Positions 1 through 7,048 of a stretch of DNA of 16,207 bases are shown here, one piece after another. The notes under the pieces are model-generated. The model worked only from the letters and a program-made list of their open reading frames with translations, had not been told where the DNA came from and did not search any database. This DNA is from Bacillota bacterium (lineage in GTDB: Bacteria; Bacillota; Clostridia; Oscillospirales; Ruminococcaceae), in contig JAEXNS010000353.1 of NCBI GenBank assembly GCA_023439605.1, forward strand, positions 1 through 16,207, in the 5' to 3' direction. Numbering within the stretch: position 1 is the first letter of the stretch; every line of letters begins with the position of its first letter. The translations under genes were made by a program, and so were the position numbers.

Positions 1-432
1 CATAGCATCTAGAGTAAATCTTGCTGAAACCTCAGCAACACGCTCAGAACCTTTTGTAATAACTAAAAACTGAACCAAAACTATGATTAAAAATATAACT
101 AAACCAACAACTACTTGACCACGTATAACAAACTGTCCAAACGTCTTAACTACCTCTCCTGCATATCCAGAATTAGTCAATATAGAACGTGTAGACGAAA
201 TATTTAAACCTAACCTAAATAGTGTCGTTATCAATAAAAGCGTTGGAAAAATAGAAAACTCCAGTGTTTCTTTTATATACATTGAAGTAAGTAAAATAAT
301 CAATGATAAACCCAACTGAAAAATAAAAAGAAAGTCTAATATTTGTGTTGGTAATGGTATAATTAATAAAAATACTATTAATATTACAAAAGCAGATATT
401 GAGTTGCTTAAAATTTTTAGAAATTTCTTCAC
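1..432 (-). CDS. flhA: FlhA, flagellar export gate protein (N-terminal part, runs off window)
   Basis: FlhA forms the large nonameric ring of the flagellar type III export gate and couples proton flow to protein export. The 144 visible codons translate without a stop. They begin MKKFLKILSNSISAF and contain the family hallmarks PTLLLITTLFRLGLNISSTR, then VVVGLVIFLIIVLVQFLVIT, KGSERVAEVSARFTLDAM at the window edge. Several membrane segments are visible. The start is GTG at 430-432, one base after the flhB stop (434-436). No in-frame ATG occurs before about codon 52, so GTG is well supported. A GAAGG ribosome site at 445-449 lies 12 bases upstream, inside flhB. Full FlhA is about 680-700 residues, so roughly four fifths of the gene lies outside the window. 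Confidence 0.96.
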   Translation of the reverse strand, partial: MKKFLKILSNSISAFVILIVFLLIIPLPTQILDFLFIFQLGLSLIILLTSMYIKETLEFSIFPTLLLITTLFRLGLNISSTRSILTNSGYAGEVVKTFGQFVIRGQVVVGLVIFLIIVLVQFLVITKGSERVAEVSARFTLDAM

Positions 433-433
433 T

Positions 434-1501
434 TTATTTCAATTCCTTCTTTTTTATTCTGTAAACAACTGCTAAAATTTCAGCAACTGCTTGATAATAG
501 TCTACAGGTATTTCCCTATCCAAATCTACCATAGCATAAAGAGCTCTTGCCAAAGGTTTGTTTTCAATAACGGAAATATTATGTTGTTCCGCTAGCTCAA
601 TTATTTTTAAAGCCATATAGTCCTCACCTTTTGCAACAACTACTGGTGCTCTATTTGCCTCTGTATCATACTTTAAGGCTACAGCATAATGTGTAGGGTT
701 TCTTATAATGACATCCGCTGCCGGAACTGCCTGCATCATACGCCTTCTAGACATTTCAGTTTGTTTTTGTTTAATTTTACCCTTTATTTTAGGGTCACCC
801 TCTGTATTTTTATATTCATCTTTAACTTCCTGTTTTGACATTTTGAGGTTTTTTTCATATTCCCATCTTTGATACATGTAATCAAAAACAGCTATCACCA
901 AAAATGCAATACATGCATTTTTAACTATATCCATTATTATGTCCCCTGTGTATTTGATTATACTATCTACTTTTATATCAAAAAACTTTGGAAATTCATT
1001 TACCCTCTTTTTAATTGTATTATAAATTACTGCTAAAAGCAAGATAATTTTTAACATTGATTTCAAAAGTTCTACAAATCCCTTTAGAGAAAACATTTTT
1101 TGTATTCCTTTTATAGGGTTCATGGCACTAAATTTGGGTTTTAAGGATTTAAATGTAACCAATCCTTTAGTTTGTGCAATAGTAGGAATTATTATGGTTA
1201 TCCCTGCAATGATTAACATGGGTATAGATACTATTGCATAAGCCAAAGCACAGTCTATAAATAATTGTGAAATATCATTGTGATTTATTTGATTTTTTTC
1301 TCCTAATAAATCTAAATATTTTTTTATGGTATTTTCCATGGTAGAAATCATAAATGGTAATAAAGAATTAAAAGCAAAAAAGGTTATTAGCAAGGAAAAA
1401 ACTGTAACTATCTCTTTGCTTTGGAATATATTCCCGTCTTTCCGAGCATCTTTACGCTTTTTACTCGTGGGTTTCTCGGTTTTGTCACTATTATCAGGCA
1501 T
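434..1501 (-). CDS. flhB: FlhB, export gate and substrate-specificity switch protein
   Basis: FlhB is the membrane protein of the flagellar export gate whose cytoplasmic domain self-cleaves to switch export from rod/hook parts to filament parts. The 355-residue product has the usual family length. It has a basic N-terminus rich in K/R (residues 7-21), about four hydrophobic segments between residues 30 and 210, and a charged linker. The intact cleavage motif NPTH is at residues 268-271, within IIRNPTHYAVALKY. The ATG start at 1499-1501 has a strong GGGGGG-type ribosome site a few bases upstream. It follows fliR after a 95-bp gap and is followed by flhA after one base. All catalytic features are present, so it should be functional. 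Confidence 0.97.
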   Translation of the reverse strand: MPDNSDKTEKPTSKKRKDARKDGNIFQSKEIVTVFSLLITFFAFNSLLPFMISTMENTIKKYLDLLGEKNQINHNDISQLFIDCALAYAIVSIPMLIIAGITIIIPTIAQTKGLVTFKSLKPKFSAMNPIKGIQKMFSLKGFVELLKSMLKIILLLAVIYNTIKKRVNEFPKFFDIKVDSIIKYTGDIIMDIVKNACIAFLVIAVFDYMYQRWEYEKNLKMSKQEVKDEYKNTEGDPKIKGKIKQKQTEMSRRRMMQAVPAADVIIRNPTHYAVALKYDTEANRAPVVVAKGEDYMALKIIELAEQHNISVIENKPLARALYAMVDLDREIPVDYYQAVAEILAVVYRIKKKELK

Positions 1502-1596
1502 TTATAAATCCCCCCTATTTTCAAATAGTGCATATCTTTTATATACTATATAAATTTTATGATTGCTTGCTAATTTCATCAGGAAAATAAACAATC

Positions 1597-2388
1597 TCAC
1601 CCTCCAGATACCACAAAAATTGACTTTCTTATATTTTCAAACATAATAATTATATAATTATCTATAAAAACCGTCATTGGATAAGCAAGCAACAAAAGTA
1701 AAACCATTGCTATTAAAATCTTTGACTGAAGATTTATTACAAATATATGTATTTGAGGTATTAGCTTCATTAATATACCCATACATACTTCAAGTATAAA
1801 TTCAGCTATTATATATGGAAAAGTTAATCTTATGACTAAGGAAAATGAAGATACAAATATATCAAATACAAATTTTGCAATCGCTTCAAAATCTATGTAT
1901 GGAACTCCAACAGGAATAACTCCATAAGTATAAGCAACCATTTTTATAAGAACTAAGTGACTATCTGTAATAAAAAAGTATAATATAAAAAGCATGTTTA
2001 CTATATTTCCACTTACAGCGGTTTGAATGTTTGTCCCTGGATCCATAACCTTCGCCATAGAAAAACCAAACTGCGTATCTAATAAATCTCCTGCAACAGA
2101 TAACATATAATAAAAAAGATAAAATACAAAACTAAAAATAAAACTAATAAAAAGTTCTTTTCCTATGCATAACAATAAATCTATTGCTGTAGGATCAAAG
2201 CTTTCATCTAACTTTACAACTGGTGCAATAATTAAAGTTGAGCCTAAAATAAGTGCAACTTTCACTTTTGCTATTACATTTTGTCTTTGAAAAATAGGAT
2301 TAAATAATATTATACCAGCCATACGTACAAAGACCAAAATATATAAATATATATTGTCAAAAAAAATGCTTATATCAATAAAAATCAC
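1597..2388 (-). CDS. fliR: FliR, flagellar export gate membrane protein
   Basis: FliR is the single-copy subunit that completes the FliP5-FliQ4-FliR1 export pore. The 263-residue product is almost entirely hydrophobic, with about six membrane segments. It shows family features such as FVRMAGIILFNPIF near residues 20-34, DLLDTQFGFSMAKVMDPG in the middle and a conserved FPYIIAEFILE stretch. The frame opens with GTG at 2386-2388, and the next in-frame ATG is at codon 23, too far inside the first helix. The upstream AAAGG (2390-2394) overlaps the fliQ stop codon and lies only one base from the GTG, an unusually short distance. Initiation may depend on coupling to fliQ translation, or may occur at a non-standard codon slightly downstream. 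The gene identity is secure; the exact start is not. Confidence 0.94.
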   Translation of the reverse strand: MIFIDISIFFDNIYLYILVFVRMAGIILFNPIFQRQNVIAKVKVALILGSTLIIAPVVKLDESFDPTAIDLLLCIGKELFISFIFSFVFYLFYYMLSVAGDLLDTQFGFSMAKVMDPGTNIQTAVSGNIVNMLFILYFFITDSHLVLIKMVAYTYGVIPVGVPYIDFEAIAKFVFDIFVSSFSLVIRLTFPYIIAEFILEVCMGILMKLIPQIHIFVINLQSKILIAMVLLLLLAYPMTVFIDNYIIIMFENIRKSIFVVSGG

Positions 2389-2392
2389 ACCT

Positions 2393-2656
2393 TTAAATAT
2401 TTGCTATTTTATCAAAAATCAGTACAAAAAACTCATTCATCATGGAAATCATCCACGAACCTAGTACAAAAAGTAATAAAGTCATAACGAGTAATTTAGG
2501 AACAAAAGTCAATGTTTGTTCATGTATTTGTGTTGCGGCCTGAAAAATAGCAACTACCAAACCTATAAGTATACTTGATATTAACAAAGGGCCTGCCAAC
2601 TTAAATGCTATAAGCATTGCACTTTGAAATATTTCTAAAACCTCACCTTGATCCAC
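2393..2656 (-). CDS. fliQ: FliQ, flagellar export gate membrane protein
   Basis: FliQ is a small two-helix hairpin protein that packs around FliP/FliR in the export pore. The product has the hallmark FQAATQIHEQTLTFVPK between its two membrane helices. I place the start at GTG 2654-2656, giving 87 residues (the family norm is near 89) beginning MDQGEVLEIFQSA. A GGGAG ribosome site at 2664-2668 lies seven bases upstream. A longer in-frame ATG at 2729-2731 would add 25 residues not typical of the family and overlap fliP by 43 bp, with no good ribosome site seen. The fliP stop is 32 bp upstream, and the fliR frame opens four bases after the fliQ stop. Confidence 0.95.
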   Translation of the reverse strand: MDQGEVLEIFQSAMLIAFKLAGPLLISSILIGLVVAIFQAATQIHEQTLTFVPKLLVMTLLLFVLGSWMISMMNEFFVLIFDKIANI

Positions 2657-2663
2657 AAAAACA

Positions 2664-2668
2664 CTCCC
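2664..2668 (-). promoter_or_regulatory. Ribosome binding site that fixes the fliQ start at GTG
   Basis: The minus strand reads GGGAG here, seven bases before GTG 2656. It lies inside the longer in-frame ORF that begins at 2731, which argues that the longer form is not the real protein. Confidence 0.7.
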
Positions 2669-2688
2669 AAACGTATTTATAAAATGTA

Positions 2689-3501
2689 TTAATGAAAACT
2701 CACTATCAATGATTGTATTAGTAAATTCCAACCATCAACTAAAATAAACAGCAAAAGTTTAAATGGTAAAGAAATCATAGCCGGCGGTAACATCATCATA
2801 CCCATTGACATAAGTGTACTGGAAACCACCAGGTCCAATATTAAGAATGGAATGTATATTAAAAAGCCTATTATAAATGCTCTTTTTAATTCACTAGTTA
2901 TAAATGATGGTATTATAACTACTAAACTAAGTTCTGTAAGCTTTTCTTTGTCTGTATAGTCATTTTCATTTAACATTTCTCTTGCATCTGCAAGTGACAA
3001 AAACAACTGTAAATCCTTGTCATATATTTGTTTTAACATAAAAACCTTAAGTGGCTTTATTCCATTATCTATTGCCTCTTCTTGAGTTATTTTTGCCTCT
3101 TTATATGGCATATATGCAGTATCTTTTATTTCAATAAATACAGGTAACATAATAAATATAGTCATAAATAAAGAAAGTCCAACTATAACTTGATTTGGAG
3201 GGGAGTTTTGTGTACCTAAAGCATTTCTCAAAAAAGAAAGCGATATTACTATTCTTGTGAAACTGGTCATAACTAATAAGAGCGATGGTATTATCGCCAA
3301 AAAAGCCAATAAAAACAACATATCTAAAACACTAGACACATTGTCTGCCTCTCCAGAGCTTATGTCAACATTTATAGAACTTGCACTTACCTTTGAAGAA
3401 GATGTCAAAAAAACAACTATAATAAATAAAATTAAACTTACAATAAAAATTATTGAGTTTTTAATAAGTGTGTGTTTAGCTTTTACTTCACCTTTTATCA
3501 T
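2689..3501 (-). CDS. fliP: FliP, flagellar export gate membrane protein
   Basis: FliP is the pentameric core subunit of the flagellar export pore. The 270-residue product has an N-terminal hydrophobic segment (residues 14-33) ending in a signal-peptide-like VSA site, as is usual for FliP. Next come MTSFTRIVISLSFLRNAL and the conserved TQNSPPNQVIVGLSLFMT. A central soluble stretch follows, then the C-terminal helices with FLILDLVVSSTLMSMGMMML and PFKLLLFILVDGW. All hallmarks are intact. The ATG at 3499-3501 overlaps the end of fliO by 14 bp and has AAAGG about nine bases upstream. Confidence 0.97.
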   Translation of the reverse strand: MIKGEVKAKHTLIKNSIIFIVSLILFIIVVFLTSSSKVSASSINVDISSGEADNVSSVLDMLFLLAFLAIIPSLLLVMTSFTRIVISLSFLRNALGTQNSPPNQVIVGLSLFMTIFIMLPVFIEIKDTAYMPYKEAKITQEEAIDNGIKPLKVFMLKQIYDKDLQLFLSLADAREMLNENDYTDKEKLTELSLVVIIPSFITSELKRAFIIGFLIYIPFLILDLVVSSTLMSMGMMMLPPAMISLPFKLLLFILVDGWNLLIQSLIVSFH

Positions 3502-3886
3502 TTTTTACATCCTTTTTTGTAGTTTTATCTATTATTTTTTTAAATACATCAGAAAAATCAGGCTGAATATTCTGCTCCAATGATATGTCTAAACTTTCAG
3601 GATTTATTTCTTGTAAAACAGAAATATTTTGAGAAGTCACACCTAGTAAAAGGTATTTATCTGTAGCTTTTACTATTATTATACACTTATCTTGACCCAA
3701 TGTCAAAGTCTCTATTAATTTTATATTTTTGGATTTACTATTTTTAAAATTATATTTTTTACCTATAAATCTAGTTGTATATAGTGCCAAAAAGATAACA
3801 ACAACAATCCCCAAAAACGCCATTATCAAGGAAATACCCTGATTTAACGGCGATTGACCACCGGTCATAAAAATAATTCGACTCAA
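3488..3886 (-). CDS. fliO: FliO (FliZ-like), flagellar export accessory protein
   Basis: FliO helps assemble the FliP ring of the export gate. The 132-residue product has one membrane helix (about residues 18-42). A small cytoplasmic domain follows with the typical pattern IKLIETLTLGQDKCIIIVKATDKYLLLGVT, and the tail is charged. The family is poorly conserved, so the call rests on this pattern plus the position directly before fliP. The start is TTG at 3884-3886, nine bases after a strong GGAGG at 3896-3900. An in-frame ATG six codons later would be too far from that site. The end overlaps fliP by 14 bp. Confidence 0.9.
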   Translation of the reverse strand: MSRIIFMTGGQSPLNQGISLIMAFLGIVVVIFLALYTTRFIGKKYNFKNSKSKNIKLIETLTLGQDKCIIIVKATDKYLLLGVTSQNISVLQEINPESLDISLEQNIQPDFSDVFKKIIDKTTKKDVKNDKR

Positions 3887-3902
3887 TTTTTGGTTCCTCC
3901 GC

Positions 3903-4997
3903 TTATATTAATTTGTTTGTTATGCTCTTTGTATTTATTATTTCAGAAATTCTAACAGCAAAATTATCATTTATAACCATTACGTCTCCCTTTGCAACTA
4001 AATTTCCATTTGCAATAATATCTACAGGTGCTCCTGCTTGTTTTTCTAAATTTATAATTGTACCTGGGGCAAAGCTAAGTATTTCTCTCATTTTTCTCCT
4101 TGTTTTCCCTATCTCTACATCTATTTTTAATGAAATATCCATTAAAAGATCCACATGGTTTTCTTTTTCTGCATTTTCAAAACTTGATGGCTGATCAGAA
4201 AAATCAGGAAACTCACTTTCAGAGATATTTACATATGTAAAGTTCTTTTTAGTTCTTAAACTACCTATATCAATTGGTTTTCCATACTTTATAGTTTCAG
4301 CAGGTTTATTTTCATTTGTTTTAACCTGTTCATCTTTAGACTGATTTCTATTTTTTAATAAATCTCTTTCTATCTCTCTATTTATTTTTCTGGCATTTTT
4401 TTCATTCATCTTTTTTAAAATTAGTTCGGATAAATCCAAAGAGTACAAAACCATAAACCTACCACTAAGTATATCTTTTATGTTCAAAATACAACTTGAA
4501 ACTACAGTTTCTTTTATATCTGATTTAGCAATAATTCGAGAAATTTCATTTACATTTTCAAAGAGTTTTACTTCCTCAAGCGAAACAGTAACTTCTTCTT
4601 CAAAAAATGCTGTTAATTGCATTGAAATAGCACCATAAATTTGATTAAATACTTCTTTTATTGTGGCTATATTTATTTCATCTAGTTCTAAAGCCTCAAG
4701 AGAATTCAAATCTTTATTCATCAGTATCCCTAAAATTGTATTTACCTCATTTGTAGAAATAAATAAAATAGCCTTACCTTTTAAACAACCTGTATAATTT
4801 AAAGAGATAATTAAAGCTGGCTTATATAAGCCAAAACTTATTTTTTCTATCTCTTTTACTTCGGTTTTAAAAGAAGTTATTTCCGTTTCACTACTTACTA
4901 AAGTTTCTACCGCTTCTGAAGCAGCCTTTAGCTCATCATCAAGCATCTGTGCTATTAATTCTAACTCAATATCATTTATTTTAGAAGCCATGCTCAT
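3903..4997 (-). CDS. fliY: FliY, flagellar C-ring switch protein (CheC-like plus FliN domains)
   Basis: FliY is the Gram-positive C-ring protein that joins a CheC-like phosphatase domain to a FliN (SpoA) domain. The 364-residue product has a CheC-like region (about residues 10-200). A charged, low-complexity linker follows (about 200-280). The C-terminal FliN domain (about 283-355) carries DLLMDISLKIDVEIGKTRR and the FAPGTIINLEKQAGAPVDI region typical of FliN. In the CheC region one site keeps the E-x-x-N signature (E115, N118). The expected first site reads Q-x-x-D near residues 17-20 and looks degenerate. I see no EIDALL-like CheY-binding peptide at the N-terminus. The start is ATG 4995-4997, with AGGAG at 5009-5013; a second ATG two codons later is possible. 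No FliM gene is in the window, so this is the only C-ring cytoplasmic subunit here besides FliG. Confidence 0.9.
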   Translation of the reverse strand: MSMASKINDIELELIAQMLDDELKAASEAVETLVSSETEITSFKTEVKEIEKISFGLYKPALIISLNYTGCLKGKAILFISTNEVNTILGILMNKDLNSLEALELDEINIATIKEVFNQIYGAISMQLTAFFEEEVTVSLEEVKLFENVNEISRIIAKSDIKETVVSSCILNIKDILSGRFMVLYSLDLSELILKKMNEKNARKINREIERDLLKNRNQSKDEQVKTNENKPAETIKYGKPIDIGSLRTKKNFTYVNISESEFPDFSDQPSSFENAEKENHVDLLMDISLKIDVEIGKTRRKMREILSFAPGTIINLEKQAGAPVDIIANGNLVAKGDVMVINDNFAVRISEIINTKSITNKLI

Positions 4998-5017
4998 TAA
5001 AATAAAATCTCCTCTCT

Positions 5018-5026
5018 ATTATAACA
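5018..5026 (-). promoter_or_regulatory. Possible extended -10 promoter ahead of fliY
   Basis: The minus strand reads TGTTATAAT, a perfect extended -10 element. No clear TTGACA box is present at the usual spacing. A start about seven bases downstream would fall at the AGGAG ribosome site, giving a very short leader. The region is A+T-rich, so chance is possible; but the site lies right after the hairpin and MITE that separate fliY from motB. Confidence 0.4.
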
Positions 5027-5107
5027 TTTCTCCAAAAAATAAAATTAGAGAAAAAAACTTTCTAAACTTATTTTAACATAAAAAATAAAAATTTAATATA
5101 CTTTTTA

Positions 5108-5255
5108 AAAATTTTGTTACTATTCAGCCTAAAGGTAAAGTTTACAATTTTGCAAGAGTTTCGACTTTGCTGAGTCAATCAAGCTTTTCGTTCGCTCTGG
5201 ACCTTCGGTAAAACATATACGCCCTATATATATGACTGAATAGTAATAAAATTTT
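5108..5255. repeat. 8-bp target-site duplication pair of MITE copy 1
   Basis: AAAATTTT occurs at 5108-5115 and again at 5248-5255, directly abutting the two ends of the element. The motif is simple and self-complementary, so alone it would be weak evidence. The second element having an equally exact 8-bp pair at the equivalent borders makes it credible. Confidence 0.75.
5116..5247 (+). mobile_element. MITE-like non-coding element, copy 1
   Basis: This 132-bp element has no open frame of note. It begins GTTACTATTCAGCC and its other end, read in reverse complement, is ATTACTATTCAGTC, so the terminal inverted repeats match at 12 of 14 positions. It aligns along its whole length with the reverse complement of 11235-11367 at about 70-75% identity (hand alignment, two small gaps). 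An inner inverted pair, AAGGT near the left end and ACCTT near the right, is kept in both copies. Exact 8-bp direct repeats abut both ends. It lies opposite to the direction of the flagellar genes. The transposase that moved it is not in the window; 8-bp duplications occur in several insertion-sequence families, so I do not assign one. Confidence 0.8.
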
Positions 5256-5265
5256 CTATTTAACA

Positions 5266-5307
5266 AATATAAACGCTCCTAATTTTACTTAAGATAGCGT
5301 TTATATT
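5266..5307 (-). terminator. 12-bp hairpin after motB, possible terminator or 3' stabiliser
   Basis: AATATAAACGCT (5266-5277) and AGCGTTTATATT (5296-5307) are perfect inverted complements with an 18-base loop, starting four bases after the motB stop. On the transcribed strand the stem is followed by a mixed sequence rather than a clean U run, so strong termination is doubtful. It could lower read-through to fliY or protect the motAB transcript end. Confidence 0.55.
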
Positions 5308-5310
5308 AAT

Positions 5311-6168
5311 TTATTCAGATATCATTTCATCAATAGCCCCTGTTTTTGTATTAAAAGCAGCTCCAATTACACTTAATAATTCTTCGTTCTGACCTATAGC
5401 ACTCTTTTTGCTTATAATAACTATTTCTACTCTTCTATTTTGAAGACGCCCTTCTTCAGTTTCATTTGTAGCTATAGGATAGTCTCCTGCCAAACCTAGT
5501 GCAACTAACTTAGTAGAAGGAACTGCGAATTGCCTTTCAAAGTAGTTAGAAATATTACTCGCCCTTTCAGAAGATAAAATTCTAGAATCTTTATCCGAAT
5601 AAGGACTTATTGCTGTATGTCCTTTTACAACAATCAGTGCTATTTGTTCTTCTACACTTTTTAATCCTTCTCCTAAAAATTCCATTATAGGCACACTTTC
5701 AGGTCGTATTTCCGCCATGTCTGGTAAAAAAATTATATTGTTTTTAAACTGTATATATATGTTTTTATCTGCAGTTTCTATATCTGTCACACTATTCTCG
5801 ACCGCACTTTGTTTAACTTCTATATTTTCCTGCATATTATTTTCTTCTATATAAGACTGTATGTAATAAAACAATTCGTTAAAGTCTATATCAAACGTAA
5901 TTTCTTCCTCTGGCTTACCCTCAGTTTCCCCAGAACCTGTGCCTTGATTATTTAAAGCATCTTCGCCTTCACCCTCTGGTGTGAATACTATTTGTTCAAC
6001 TTCCACTGGACCTTCAGTATTAAACGCTCTAACCAATTTTGCCCATTTATCTTGTTCAATAGTGGACATACTATATAAAAGTACAAAAAATGTCAGCAAA
6101 AGTGTTACCATGTCACCATAAGTATCCATCCAGTTTCCGCCACTCTCTTCGTCACGTTTTTTCGCCAC
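5311..6168 (-). CDS. motB: MotB, stator protein with peptidoglycan-binding domain
   Basis: MotB pairs with MotA to form the ion-driven stator and anchors it to the cell wall. The product (285 residues from the GTG start) opens with AKKRDEESGGNWMDTYGDMV and one membrane helix. The proton-accepting aspartate is residue 19 of this form (in TYGDMVTLLLTFFVLLYSMS). A linker of about 100 residues rich in E and G follows. The OmpA-like domain has GHTAISPYSDKDSRILSSER and ends in LQNRRVEIVI. I prefer GTG 6166-6168: the sequence after it matches the usual MotB start, and AAAGGATGGTGG lies just upstream. An in-frame ATG at 6178-6180 would add four residues but itself overlaps that ribosome site. The motA stop is 30 bp upstream of the GTG. 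Confidence 0.95.
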   Translation of the reverse strand: MAKKRDEESGGNWMDTYGDMVTLLLTFFVLLYSMSTIEQDKWAKLVRAFNTEGPVEVEQIVFTPEGEGEDALNNQGTGSGETEGKPEEEITFDIDFNELFYYIQSYIEENNMQENIEVKQSAVENSVTDIETADKNIYIQFKNNIIFLPDMAEIRPESVPIMEFLGEGLKSVEEQIALIVVKGHTAISPYSDKDSRILSSERASNISNYFERQFAVPSTKLVALGLAGDYPIATNETEEGRLQNRRVEIVIISKKSAIGQNEELLSVIGAAFNTKTGAIDEMISE

Positions 6169-6198
6169 TTTTACCACCATCCTTTGTGTGTGTTTTAT

Positions 6199-7011
6199 TT
6201 ACTTCGTTGTCTGTTCTTTAGGTGTATATTTTATATTTGATGGGAGAAGTCTTGCTAGTTTTTCTTGAATAAATGTAGGATTATCTCCATCCTGGATTGA
6301 TTGAACGCCTTCACTAATTATCATTTTACATAAATATTCTTCTTCATGTCGTTTTTTTAGTTTATTTGCAACAGGTTTAAAAAATAAATTTGACAGTAAA
6401 ACCCCATATAGTGTTGTAATAAGTGCAACTGCCATATTTACGGCTAGTGAATCTGCATCGTCTAAGTTCCCCAAAAGATTAATAAGCCCTATAAGTGTTC
6501 CTACCATTCCAAAAGCAGGTGCATAATCAGAACCTTTTAAATAAAAAGCCATTGATTCTGAATGTCTTTCATCTAAATATTCCAGTTCAGTATCCAATAG
6601 TGTTTTTACTTTTTTCGGATCAACTGAGTCAACTACCAAAAGCAATGAATTTTTTAAGAACTTGTCCTCAACTTGATTTAACTTATCTTCTAGTGCAAGC
6701 AAACCATTTATTCTAGCTTCCTTTGCAAAGCTTACTATTTGCTCAATAAAATCTGTTGGCTTATATTTTGTTGGCTTCACCATTATCTTCATATGTTTTG
6801 GTATTTTTTTAAAAGACTGTGGTGCAAAAGAAACCATCAAAGCTGAAAAGGTTCCACCAAAAACTATTAACACACTATTAGGATCCCAAAACCCTTTTAG
6901 TTGTGAAACTATTATAGTTTGAGCACCAGTTTCAGGGTCTTTCCCAAGTATTATACTGAAAACCATTAATGCTGCTGCTATAATCCATCCCAACAACGAT
7001 AATAAATCCAT
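6199..7011 (-). CDS. motA: MotA, flagellar stator ion-channel protein
   Basis: MotA is the five-subunit part of the stator that uses ion flow to push on FliG. The 270-residue product has four membrane segments: about residues 3-23, 46-64, 160-181 and 192-212. The third carries the conserved proline in SDYAPAFGMVGTLIGLINLL (P165), and the fourth ends in LFFKPVANKL. The cytoplasmic loop contains FAKEARINGLLALE, the charged region that faces the rotor. The sequence does not settle whether protons or sodium are used. The ATG at 7009-7011 has AAAGGTGGGA upstream. It is 37 bp after flbD and 30 bp before motB, so the stator pair sits between the hook genes and the C-ring/export genes. Confidence 0.96.
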   Translation of the reverse strand: MDLLSLLGWIIAAALMVFSIILGKDPETGAQTIIVSQLKGFWDPNSVLIVFGGTFSALMVSFAPQSFKKIPKHMKIMVKPTKYKPTDFIEQIVSFAKEARINGLLALEDKLNQVEDKFLKNSLLLVVDSVDPKKVKTLLDTELEYLDERHSESMAFYLKGSDYAPAFGMVGTLIGLINLLGNLDDADSLAVNMAVALITTLYGVLLSNLFFKPVANKLKKRHEEEYLCKMIISEGVQSIQDGDNPTFIQEKLARLLPSNIKYTPKEQTTK

Positions 7012-7048
7012 GTATATCCCACCTTTATATTGTTTTCTCTATCTATTT

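Larger units (their letters stand above)
4998..5310. other. Long intergenic gap between motB and fliY, without a gene
   Basis: This 313-bp stretch is the longest gap in the window. It holds a hairpin just after motB, a complete MITE copy with target duplications (5108-5255), a very A+T-rich piece (5040-5107), and a promoter-like site with the ribosome site ahead of fliY. I found no open frame with coding character. In many Firmicutes fliL and fliM stand here; no trace of either is readable. Confidence 0.85.

Noticed and set aside
2393..2731. FliQ as a 112-residue protein starting at ATG 2729-2731
   Set aside because: The extra 25 residues are atypical, overlap fliP by 43 bp and have no good ribosome site. 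GTG 2656 gives the family length with GGGAG properly placed.
3562..3575. Third MITE fragment (ggctgaatattc) inside fliO
   Set aside because: Only about ten bases match, there is no second end or duplication, and it lies in sound coding sequence.
5107..5255. A 20-bp terminal inverted repeat including AAAATTTT at both ends of copy 1
   Set aside because: AAAATTTT is self-complementary, so it mimics an inverted repeat. Comparison with copy 2 shows that the element ends inside it and that the 8 bases are a direct duplication.
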